Part shown: in pieces, positions 1-7,165 of the stretch
Numbering within the stretch: the stretch's first letter is position 1
Layout: every line of letters begins with the position of its first letter
Source of the DNA: an uncultured Acidobacteriota bacterium
Lineage (GTDB): Bacteria; Acidobacteriota; Thermoanaerobaculia; Gp7-AA8
NCBI GenBank assembly: GCA_946887105.1
Contig: CAMPKJ010000116.1
Location: forward strand, 1 to 14,048
Direction of reading: 5' to 3'
Length of the DNA: 14,048 nucleotides
Notes under the pieces: generated by a model
Told to the model about the DNA's origin: nothing
The model's input: the letters and a program-made list of their open reading frames with translations, nothing else
Database searches by the model: none
Program-made: the position numbers and the translations under genes

Positions 1-124
1 GTCCGAGGAAGCCGAACACTTCGCCGGGCTGCAGCGCGAACGAGACATCGTCGACGATGGTGCGGTCGCCGATGATCTTGGTGAGGTTCAGCGCCTCGAG
101 CGCGCCGGACGTTGACGACGGCAT
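1..124 (-). CDS. ABC transporter ATP-binding protein, N-terminal fragment
   Basis: Only the first 41 codons are in the window; the gene runs off the left edge. Read from ATG at 124, the protein begins MPSSTSGALEALNLTKIIGD and continues to VDDVSFALQPGEVFGFLG. This is the A-loop/first-strand region of an ABC ATPase (an 'LTK..G.....D.VSF.L..GE.FGFLG' pattern), and the Walker A glycine-rich loop should follow immediately outside the window. Known role of the family: ATP hydrolysis driving transport, usually with a separate permease. 'FGFLG' is typical of multidrug or ABC-2 type exporters, but substrate cannot be read from this piece. An upstream ATG at 135 is out of frame. The gene is divergent from the SGNH hydrolase at 154, with 29 bp between the two starts. 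No convincing Shine-Dalgarno sequence precedes the start. Confidence 0.85.
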   Translation of the reverse strand, partial: MPSSTSGALEALNLTKIIGDRTIVDDVSFALQPGEVFGFLG

Positions 125-132
125 AGGGGCGA

Positions 133-143
133 CATGGTAACGT
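133..143. promoter_or_regulatory. possible overlapping divergent -10 boxes
   Basis: The 29-bp gap between two divergent starts contains TAACGT (138-143, + strand), preceded by TG one base upstream like an extended -10. On the other strand TACCAT covers 139-134. They lie 10 nt before the hydrolase ATG and 9 nt before the ABC ATG. Both starts lack a Shine-Dalgarno sequence, so short or absent leaders are plausible. This rests on pattern only; no -35 element was identified. Confidence 0.3.
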
Positions 144-153
144 CGCCGCCGCG

Positions 154-912
154 ATGCGCAGGTTTCTATTCTGGTACCTCCCTGTCGGGATTTCGCTGAT
201 CGCCGCGGGCGTGTTCGCGTATGGATTCGTTTCGTACGTGCGCGGCGAGACCGGCTCGCCCGTCGACATTGCACCGTTGCGCGCCCCCGCGCCACCCACG
301 CAGCAGACGCTGATCGCGCCGATGATCCTCGGCGATTCGCTGGCCCGCGGCGCGGGAGACGAAGCGGGCATGGGCATCTCCGGACGGCTCGACGAGGAAC
401 TGCGCCGCCGCAGGATCCGCGCGCGGCGCACGCTGAACGTCGGCGTCAACGGTGCGCGCACGGCGGACCTGCTCGAGTTGATCGATCGCCCGAACGTGCA
501 GCGGCTGCTGGCCGAGTCGAACGTGATCATCGTCTCGATCGGCGGCAACGATTTGTGGGGCGGCAACGACTGGCGCAACGCCGCACCGCCCGATCCCGAT
601 GCGGTCATGGATCGGGTCATGGAGCGCATCGAGAACGCGATCGAGAAAATCCGCGCCGTGAATCCAGCCGCGCGCATTTTCTTCGTCGGCTTGTACAACC
701 CCTTCGTGTCGACGCCGACGGGGAAACAGCTCTCCGGGCTCGTGAACCGGTGGAACGCGCGGCTGCTGGAGCACTTCGGAAACGATCCGGATTTCACGCT
801 CGTGGCGACGGCGGATCTCTTCTCGCATCGCGACCGGCTGGCGCTGGACCGCTTCCATCCGGGCGGCGAGGGCTACGGGTTGATCGCGCGGAGAATCGCC
901 GACGGGATCTAG
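154..912 (+). CDS. SGNH/GDSL-family hydrolase (esterase/lipase-like), membrane-anchored or secreted
   Basis: A 252-aa protein with an N-terminal hydrophobic segment (about residues 4-27), then a proline-rich linker (41-50) and an SGNH hydrolase domain. The four blocks are visible: GDSL at 60-63 with nucleophile Ser62; GVNGAR at 97-102, which supplies the oxyanion glycine; GGND at 130-133 with Asn132; and DRFHP at 232-236 with Asp232/His235 of the triad. The family hydrolyses ester or thioester bonds in lipids, acyl groups on glycans and similar substrates; the substrate here is not predictable. The basic N-terminus and lack of an obvious signal-peptidase site favour a tethered protein with its catalytic domain outside the cytoplasm. 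It is convergent with purH, and the intervening gap is entirely a palindromic element. No Shine-Dalgarno sequence precedes the ATG. Confidence 0.9.
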   Translation: MRRFLFWYLPVGISLIAAGVFAYGFVSYVRGETGSPVDIAPLRAPAPPTQQTLIAPMILGDSLARGAGDEAGMGISGRLDEELRRRRIRARRTLNVGVNGARTADLLELIDRPNVQRLLAESNVIIVSIGGNDLWGGNDWRNAAPPDPDAVMDRVMERIENAIEKIRAVNPAARIFFVGLYNPFVSTPTGKQLSGLVNRWNARLLEHFGNDPDFTLVATADLFSHRDRLALDRFHPGGEGYGLIARRIADGI

Positions 913-1025
913 TTTGGAGTGCGGTGGCCGCAGCCACCGCTTTCGAACGCGGTAGCCGCAGCTACCGCGCGCGACGGCTGCGGCCGGCGCGTTGAAAGCG
1001 GCAGCTGCGGCTGCCGCACTCCAAA
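913..1025. repeat. 113-bp palindromic element of four 20-nt hairpins
   Basis: The element begins the base after the hydrolase stop and ends the base before the purH stop. The outer arms are TTTGGAGTGCGG (913-924) and CCGCACTCCAAA (1014-1025). Inside are four hairpins with 8-nt arms and 4-nt loops: 921-940 (arm GCGGTGGC, loop CGCA), 949-968 (GCGGTAGC, CGCA), 971-990 (GCGACGGC, TGCG, one mismatch) and 998-1017 (GCGGCAGC, TGCG). The spacers mirror each other: TTTCGAAC at 941-948 and GTTGAAA at 991-997. It resembles REP/BIME-type interspersed palindromes. It could also terminate transcription from both convergent genes, although no T-tract follows. Confidence 0.85.
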
Positions 1026-2505
<1,480 letters not shown>

Positions 2506-2516
<11 letters not shown>

Positions 2517-3243
2517 TCAACAGCAGATTGCCGTCGCGCATGACGGCTGCCGAGCGAACGTCGCCGCCGGCTTCCTTCCAGATGAAGTAGTAGAGGTTCA
2601 CGACGTCGGTGACCGCGCGCGAGTAGCTGATCGACGCGACGCCGAACGCGGTGGAACGGTCGTCGAATGCGGCGGACGTCCTGCGCTCGCCGTCGCGGAA
2701 GTACTCCGCTGCGACCAGCGGATAGAACTTCGCCGCGCGCGCGAACGTGCGATCGAGATATGCGTTCAGCCGGAACTGCGGATCGAGTCCGTAGAAGACG
2801 GTCGGGAACTTCGGCAGGCGGCGCTCGAAGTACTGCTCGTAGTCGCTCTTCGACGCGGTGAGGCGGGGATCGCTTTTCGCGACGTGAAACGGATTGTTCG
2901 CGTCGGCGACGAGATGGACCAGGCCGCCGAGGCGTTCGACGACGGTGTTCATCGGCTCGCCTTTGCGGATCGCGTCGACGGCGCCGCGCGTCTCGCGCTC
3001 GATGCGCTCGCGCAGCCGCCCTTCGCGCGAGGTGACGAAGTAATGATGCGAGTCGGTTCCTTCATCCGCCTGCGCGCGCGCGAGGCCTTGCTTGTAGTCG
3101 GCCTCGAAGCGCTCGATGAGCATGCGCAGGTCGGGAGGCGCGAGCGCGGCGCCTTTCTTCGCGATCCGTTCGTCGGAAACGCGCGTCCACGCCGTCGCGG
3201 TCAAGGGAAACAGCAAGAGCAGGACGATTCCGAGGCGCCTCAT
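2506..3243 (-). CDS. secreted zinc phospholipase C / S1-P1 nuclease-like protein
   Basis: A 245-aa protein with a clear signal peptide (MRRLGIVLLLLFPLTATA, cleavage before Trp19). An N-terminal Trp in the mature protein is the hallmark of the zinc-dependent PLC/S1-P1 nuclease fold, where it helps bind zinc. A matching signature, HxxxDxNxPxH, appears as His110-Asp114-His120 (sequence HLVADANNPFH). DSHHYF at 64-69 may supply further ligands. The final His-x3-Asp/Glu ligand pair expected near the C-terminus is not obvious (SYSRAVTD, 207-213), so the zinc site may be reduced. Likely export to the periplasm or outside; substrate (phospholipid, nucleic acid or other) is unknown. Its stop overlaps the purH start by 11 nt, an odd partner that suggests shared transcription rather than shared function. 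It is divergent from the UDG-like gene with only 22 bp between starts. Confidence 0.7.
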
Positions 3244-3255
3244 TGTTGTTGGCTG

Positions 3256-3261
3256 ATCCTA
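3256..3261 (-). promoter_or_regulatory. possible -10 box of the phospholipase-like gene and purH
   Basis: TAGGAT on the minus strand lies 12 nt before the ATG at 3243, inside the 22-bp gap to the divergent gene. The -35 region would fall inside the first codons of the uracil-DNA-glycosylase-like gene. A TAACGT on the plus strand (3260-3265) touches the ATG at 3266 and is too close to act as its -10. Pattern only. Confidence 0.25.
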
Positions 3262-3265
3262 ACGT

Positions 3266-3850
3266 ATGCACCGCGACTTTGCAGCTCATCTGGAAGCGCT
3301 CTTCGCCTGCCGCGCCTGCCCGAACGTCATGGGCGAGCCGGTCACCGGCGCCGTGCCCGACGCGCGGGTGATGCTGGTCGGACAAGCGCCCGGTCCGCGC
3401 GAAGCAGGTCTCGGCAAACCATTCGCGTACACCGCGGGCCAGCGTTTGTTCCGCTGGTTCGAGTCGATCGGCATCGATGAGCAGACCTTCCGCCGCCGCG
3501 TGTACATCGGCGCGGTGATCCGCTGCTTTCCCGGACGCGATCCGAAAGCAGGCGGCGATCGCGTGCCGGACGCATTCGAGATCGAGCAGTGCGCGAAGCA
3601 CCTCGACCGCGAGCTGGCGATGCTCTGTCCCGAGCTCGTGATCGCCGTCGGCACGCTGGCCGCGAAGCAGCTCGTCGGCAGCGCGGAACTGAAGAGCGTC
3701 GTGGGCCGCGTGCATCGCATCACGCGCGCCGGGCATGCGTTCGATGTGATCGTGCTGCCGCATCCATCCGGACGTTCGACGTGGACGAACAAGCCGGAGC
3801 ATCAGGCGCTGCTGCAGAAATCGTTGCAGTTGATTCGGCGGTATCTCTAA
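3266..3850 (+). CDS. uracil-DNA glycosylase superfamily protein with Fe-S cysteines (family 4-like)
   Basis: A 194-aa cytoplasmic protein. Motif A is GQAPGPREAGLGKPF (39-53) and motif B is HPSGR (166-170), the two active-site loops of the UDG superfamily. Cys15 and Cys18 (CRAC), Cys87 (RCFPG) and Cys109 (EQCAKHL) match in order the four [4Fe-4S] ligands of family 4 enzymes, although the Cys87-Cys109 spacing is longer than usual. Known family role: removal of uracil or other deaminated bases, opening base-excision repair. Oddities are Gln40 where family 4 enzymes usually carry an acidic residue (GEAPG) and HPSGRSTW in place of the common HPSxLLR, so base specificity may differ. No Shine-Dalgarno sequence precedes the ATG. 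Its TAA (3848-3850) overlaps the TAG (3849-3847) of the opposite gene. Exact family assignment is uncertain. Confidence 0.85.
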   Translation: MHRDFAAHLEALFACRACPNVMGEPVTGAVPDARVMLVGQAPGPREAGLGKPFAYTAGQRLFRWFESIGIDEQTFRRRVYIGAVIRCFPGRDPKAGGDRVPDAFEIEQCAKHLDRELAMLCPELVIAVGTLAAKQLVGSAELKSVVGRVHRITRAGHAFDVIVLPHPSGRSTWTNKPEHQALLQKSLQLIRRYL

Positions 3851-5067
3851 GGACAGCCGCACACTCCTTTGTGACCCGAGCAGCAGCCCTGTTTTTTCGA
3901 GCAGCTGAAGCACGTCGGCGATCGTGTCCCATCGCAGCACTTCAGGCCCTGATTTACCGGTTCGCTGACGAAGATGCGGATGCTCTTCGTCAGCGAACCG
4001 CATGCGCCCGCAGCGATGAGCGTGACGGTGTCATTCCCGGCGGAGCTGGCGATGTAGGTACTGGTGACGCCGCCCGATGCTGTACCCGAGGATGGCGACG
4101 TCGAGTTGCGCAGCGCGGAGGAGAGCGTCCACGACGATGTATTGGTCAGAAAGAGCGAGAGCGTGCCCGCGTTGCCGCGTTGCAGCGTGGAGGGTCCGGT
4201 CAACGATGCGGAGCCGGCGGCGCGGATGGGCACGACGGCTAAGGCTTCGGCGCCGATGCCACACGCGTTCGTCGCGTGCCCTGAGTACACGGCGCTGAGC
4301 GAAGACGATACGACCGTGCTACCGGACGCCGGCAGCGTGCCGCCGACGCCGTCGATGATGACGCGCGCGGAGGGATCGGACGATTGCCACGTCAGCGTGA
4401 CCGTTTCCTGCGCGCAGGCGCTCGTTTTGTTCGTCGTCAACGTCAGCGACGGTACGTGGCAGACGGTCAGGCTTGGCGCGGCCGCACGTCTGCGACCTTG
4501 CGGCTTCGGCAGCGGTGCCGGCGTGAGGGGACTGAACGTCAGGAAGGTGACCGGGTGGATCGTGACGCCATTTGGCGCGATTCCTCGCTGTCCGGTGAGA
4601 AAGTCGAAGAATGCGATGCCTCGGATCTCGACGGATCGCCTCGTTCGCTGCCATGTGGTCGTTGCGGCCGGCAGCCGCGTCTCGAAGATGCGCCGCGCGG
4701 CGGAGATTTCCGACGCGAACCGGCTTGCGCCGAGACACTCCGCTGATGGAATCGCCGCGAACAAGGTCTGTCCGGCGGCGTCGGAGAGGACCAGCTCCGC
4801 GTCGCCGTTATCAGCGACGCGGTAATCCGTCAGCGTCGCCGTCACCGAGTACATCGACGTCTCGACGGGCGCGACGCGGTTCTCCTGCGGCAGCGGGCGA
4901 GTTGGCGGAAGACCGCGGAGGAACGCGATCGTCGTCGGGATCGCGAGGAGATTGATCGATAGCACGTCCGCATCCGTGGCAACCTTGACCGGCCACCGTG
5001 TGCCGGCGCATTCCGCGTGAGCCGACAGTACGGTACCGAGCGAGAGCAGAGCGAGGAACACGCGCAT
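3847..5067 (-). CDS. secreted protein: uncharacterised N-terminal domain, Ig-like region, Cys-rich tail
   Basis: A 406-aa protein from ATG 5067. The start is set by a GGGAGG Shine-Dalgarno sequence 5 nt upstream; the in-frame GTG at 5073 overlaps that site and is rejected. The signal peptide is about residues 1-18 (ends LSAHA before Glu). Residues about 25-185 form a domain with DADVLSINL, TLTDY, ELVLSDAAGQT and IRGIAFFDFLTGQRGIAPNGV-type segments. I recognise this pattern from secreted proteins of several phyla but know no function for it. A Pro/Arg linker follows (about 188-200), then Ser/Thr-rich beta-sandwich-like sequence (about 205-370) with spaced cysteines. The last 30 residues hold eight cysteines (377, 378, 386, 389, 395, 396, 403, 405) in a CCDGT-SPTC-GCCSGH-GVCGC pattern, probably disulfide-bonded or metal-binding. 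No catalytic motif is seen. Surface or extracellular adhesion or binding is only a guess. Confidence 0.75.
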   Translation of the reverse strand: MRVFLALLSLGTVLSAHAECAGTRWPVKVATDADVLSINLLAIPTTIAFLRGLPPTRPLPQENRVAPVETSMYSVTATLTDYRVADNGDAELVLSDAAGQTLFAAIPSAECLGASRFASEISAARRIFETRLPAATTTWQRTRRSVEIRGIAFFDFLTGQRGIAPNGVTIHPVTFLTFSPLTPAPLPKPQGRRRAAAPSLTVCHVPSLTLTTNKTSACAQETVTLTWQSSDPSARVIIDGVGGTLPASGSTVVSSSLSAVYSGHATNACGIGAEALAVVPIRAAGSASLTGPSTLQRGNAGTLSLFLTNTSSWTLSSALRNSTSPSSGTASGGVTSTYIASSAGNDTVTLIAAGACGSLTKSIRIFVSEPVNQGLKCCDGTRSPTCFSCSKKQGCCSGHKGVCGCP

Positions 5068-5072
5068 GAGCA

Positions 5073-5078
5073 CCTCCC
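5073..5078 (-). promoter_or_regulatory. strong ribosome binding site GGGAGG deciding the start at 5067
   Basis: GGGAGG on the minus strand is separated from ATG 5067 by 5 nt (TGCTC). It overlaps the alternative GTG codon at 5073-5071, which excludes that codon as the start. It contrasts with the SD-less starts of several neighbouring genes. Confidence 0.8.
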
Positions 5079-5127
5079 GCTACCGAGACACGATCGTGCC
5101 GGAAAGGGGGCGGCGCGCAGCCTCCTT

Positions 5128-5198
5128 CCGTCATCCTGAGCGCCGCGAAGGATCTCAGCTACGCAAAGTGAGATCCTTCGCTGCGCTCAGGATGACGG
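5128..5198. repeat. inverted repeat, 30-nt arms, 11-nt loop
   Basis: The left arm 5128-5157 and right arm 5169-5198 are reverse complements at 29 of 30 positions (single mismatch within GCGCCGCG/GCGCAGCG). The loop is GCTACGCAAAG (5158-5168). The arm begins CCGTCATCCTGAGCG and continues to CGAAGGATCTCA, a motif I recognise as a recurring interspersed palindrome in many high-GC environmental bacterial genomes. It sits between the DUF2721 gene end (5204) and the start of the secreted-protein gene (5067). It could act as a transcription roadblock or mRNA-end stabiliser, but no T-tract follows on either strand. Confidence 0.9.
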
Positions 5199-5203
5199 AG
5201 GTC

Positions 5204-5707
5204 TCAGTCGCGGACCATGTAGTTCCGCGCGATGTAATCCATCTCCTCGACGGTGGTCGCCAGCGCCAGGCGCGATTCGATGATCAGGAAGACGCTGGCG
5301 GAGAAGAGCAGACCGGCGCCGATGAATCCGAGGACCAGCGGGACCCAGCCGATGTCGACGTGCAGCAGCGAGACCACGCCGATCGATACGCTCGTGGCGA
5401 TGAAGAAGCTGATGCCGATGTAGAGGAGGCCCATCGCTCTCTGCAGCAGGCGCGCGCGGCGGGTGTTGATCTCCAGCTGCGCGTAGAGGTGCTTGCGGCG
5501 TTTCTCCGTGCCCTCGTCCGTTCCCTTGCCGAGGGCCTGCAGCTCTTCGGCGCGCTCGCGCACGCGGTCGACGCAGCGGATCGAGCGCGACGAAGTCGTG
5601 ATCAGCAGCGAGCTCGATGCGAGGATCAGCACCGCGGGTGTGATCATCGCCCCCAGCACGTCGAGCACGGACGAGAGCTCGCGTGTCGACGCCAGATCGG
5701 GCCACAT
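5204..5707 (-). CDS. DUF2721 family membrane protein
   Basis: A 167-aa protein from ATG 5707, which is preceded by GAGGTGAG at a 6-nt spacing; a TTG at 5713 is rejected in its favour. Three predicted membrane segments lie at about residues 17-38, 91-115 and 120-145. A basic, helical cytoplasmic loop of about 50 residues (41-90) sits between the first two and contains RSIRCVDRVRERAEEL and an NTRRARLLQRA segment. The ITPAVLILASSSLLI...SR..R.VDR.R pattern at 22-50 matches the DUF2721 family, whose function is unknown. The start codon lies 2 nt after the pepQ stop, so translation is probably coupled. No catalytic residues are evident. Confidence 0.85.
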   Translation of the reverse strand: MWPDLASTRELSSVLDVLGAMITPAVLILASSSLLITTSSRSIRCVDRVRERAEELQALGKGTDEGTEKRRKHLYAQLEINTRRARLLQRAMGLLYIGISFFIATSVSIGVVSLLHVDIGWVPLVLGFIGAGLLFSASVFLIIESRLALATTVEEMDYIARNYMVRD

Positions 5708-5709
5708 CG

Positions 5710-7041
5710 TCAACTCACCTCGGCGAACGCGGCGCGGGTGAAGTTCTCGTGGCCGGTCTCCGTGATCAGGATGTCGTCTTCGATGCGGATGCCGCCGAAC
5801 TTGCGGAAGCTGTCCACCTTGGCCCAGTCGACGTGCTTCGCGTTCGCATGATGCTTCAGGTCGCCGAGCAGCGACTCGATGAAGTAGAGGCCCGGCTCGA
5901 TGGTGAAGAACATCCCGGGATCGACCACGCGCGTCAGGCGCAGGTACGGATGCCCTTCCGGTTTCGGAATGGTCTTGCCGTAACGGTCGGCGAGGAAGCC
6001 GCCGACGTCATGGACCTGCAATCCGAGGAAGTGGCCGAGGCCGTGCGGGAAAAACGTCGAGCTGAGGCCGCTCTCGACTGCCGCCTCGGCGCTGACGTCG
6101 CGGATGAAGCCGAAGCGCAGCAGGATCTCCGCAACCTTGCGATGTGCGAGCAGGTGCAGGTCGATGTAGTTCACGTTCGGACGGCACGCGTCGACCATTT
6201 CGAGCTGCATCGCGTCCATCGCGCCGATGAGCTCGTGGAACTCGTTCTCTTCCCGTGAATAGGTGCGGGTGATGTCGGACGCATATCCGTTGAACTGCGC
6301 GCCCGCGTCGATGAGGAACGAGTAGAGATTCGACTTGTCGAATTCGGTGCGGTCGTGATGGTAGTAGTGCAGCGTCGAGCCGTGCTCGTTGCAGGCGATG
6401 ATGTTGCCGTACGGCACTTCTTCCTCGACGTGATTCGCGGCGCGCAGGTAGCGGAAGTGGATCTCGAACTCGGAGAGTCCTTCGCGGAACGCGCGCTCGG
6501 CGGCGAGATGTCCGCGCGCGCCGCGCACGTTCGCCTGACGGAGGCACTCGATCTCGTACTCGGTCTTCTTCGCACGGTCCCAATGCAGGCTGGTCATGAC
6601 CGCCTCGGGATTGGGTGTGAAGTCCGCCCACGACGAGAACCGCTCGTCCCATTCGCCGAGAAATGCGACCCGTCCCGACGGCATGTGCTGCTTCGCCTCG
6701 TCCGGATTGGCGATCATGATCAGCTCGAATTTCTCGACCCACACCTCGGTCGGCCGCGTGGCCACCTTGTGCCAGTAGTCGATCGGCGCGTAGTAGATGA
6801 GCTTCGGCTTGAGGCCGGGCGTGTAGACGACGAAGCAGTTCGGGTTGTCCGTCACCGGCACCCACATCTTGAAGTGCGGGTTGACCTTGAACGGATACGG
6901 CATGTCGTCGAGGAACTGGTAGTGGAGCGCGCCGGAGAAGATCACCGCATGATCGAACTTCGATTCAGCGAGCGCCACGTCGTGACGGAGCTTGTTGATC
7001 GTGACGTGGGCGGTGTAGATGGTGTAGAGCGCGTCGTCCAT
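5710..7041 (-). CDS. pepQ: Xaa-Pro dipeptidase PepQ (M24B metallopeptidase)
   Basis: A 443-aa cytoplasmic prolidase, the same length as E. coli PepQ, from ATG 7041 (MDDALYTIYTAHV). A TTG at 7059 would add six residues and is not favoured. It cleaves dipeptides with C-terminal proline and needs two divalent metal ions. The creatinase-type N-terminal domain (about 1-160) is followed by the pita-bread domain. The five metal ligands are visible: Asp245 and Asp256 (DAGAQFNGYASD), His333 (HGLGHFLGLQVHD), Glu382 (TIEPGLYF) and Glu421 (GGIRIEDD). The TIEPGLYFIESLL and LGLQVHDVGGF segments are close to the Gram-negative PepQ type. Relatives also hydrolyse organophosphate triesters as a side activity. 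It heads a short operon with the DUF2721 gene and lies downstream of a compound palindrome. Confidence 0.95.
   Translation of the reverse strand: MDDALYTIYTAHVTINKLRHDVALAESKFDHAVIFSGALHYQFLDDMPYPFKVNPHFKMWVPVTDNPNCFVVYTPGLKPKLIYYAPIDYWHKVATRPTEVWVEKFELIMIANPDEAKQHMPSGRVAFLGEWDERFSSWADFTPNPEAVMTSLHWDRAKKTEYEIECLRQANVRGARGHLAAERAFREGLSEFEIHFRYLRAANHVEEEVPYGNIIACNEHGSTLHYYHHDRTEFDKSNLYSFLIDAGAQFNGYASDITRTYSREENEFHELIGAMDAMQLEMVDACRPNVNYIDLHLLAHRKVAEILLRFGFIRDVSAEAAVESGLSSTFFPHGLGHFLGLQVHDVGGFLADRYGKTIPKPEGHPYLRLTRVVDPGMFFTIEPGLYFIESLLGDLKHHANAKHVDWAKVDSFRKFGGIRIEDDILITETGHENFTRAAFAEVS
5714..5721 (-). promoter_or_regulatory. ribosome binding site inside the end of pepQ
   Basis: GAGGTGAG, complementary to the 16S 3' end, lies in the last codons of pepQ and 6 nt before ATG 5707. 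It selects this ATG over the TTG at 5713. Confidence 0.7.
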
Positions 7042-7049
7042 GGGGCGCG

Positions 7050-7055
7050 AGCATA
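7050..7055 (-). promoter_or_regulatory. possible extended -10 box of pepQ
   Basis: TATGCT on the minus strand, preceded by TGC as in an extended -10, ends 8 nt before the pepQ ATG (7041). No Shine-Dalgarno sequence lies between, so the transcript would be leaderless or nearly so. Pattern only. Confidence 0.35.
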
Positions 7056-7071
7056 GCAAAATGGCGGTGGA

Positions 7072-7165
7072 CGTTAGGCGTTAGGCAGGCGTTGCCTGAA
7101 TAACAGGCTTCGCCTGAACGACAACTCCCGAACGCCCAACGCCTAACGCCCGGCGCGAAGCGCCG
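7072..7165. repeat. compound palindromic repeat with nested small hairpins
   Basis: The outer arms are CGTTAGGCGTTAGGC (7072-7086) and the near-complement in 7134-7148 (14 of 15). Inside are two hairpins with the same stem and different 3-nt loops: CAGGC-GTT-GCCTG (7086-7098) and CAGGC-TTC-GCCTG (7104-7116), separated by AATAA. A further hairpin, CGGCGC-GAA-GCGCCG (7151-7165), abuts the stop codon of the M1 peptidase gene. The element occupies most of the gap between that stop and the pepQ start. The last hairpin could act in 3'-end formation for the long upstream operon, but it lacks a T-tract. Confidence 0.8.

Noticed and set aside
913..1025. CRISPR-like array or tandem repeat
   Set aside because: The units are inverted hairpins with short mirrored spacers, not direct repeats with unique spacers.
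4031..4955. Several + strand frames of 73-253 aa opposite the secreted-protein gene
   Set aside because: All are antisense to a gene with signal peptide, strong SD sequence and structured cysteines, and none shows a motif.
7151..7165. Classical Rho-independent terminator after the M1 peptidase gene
   Set aside because: The hairpin is good and abuts the stop, but no T-tract follows, so it is listed only as part of the repeat.
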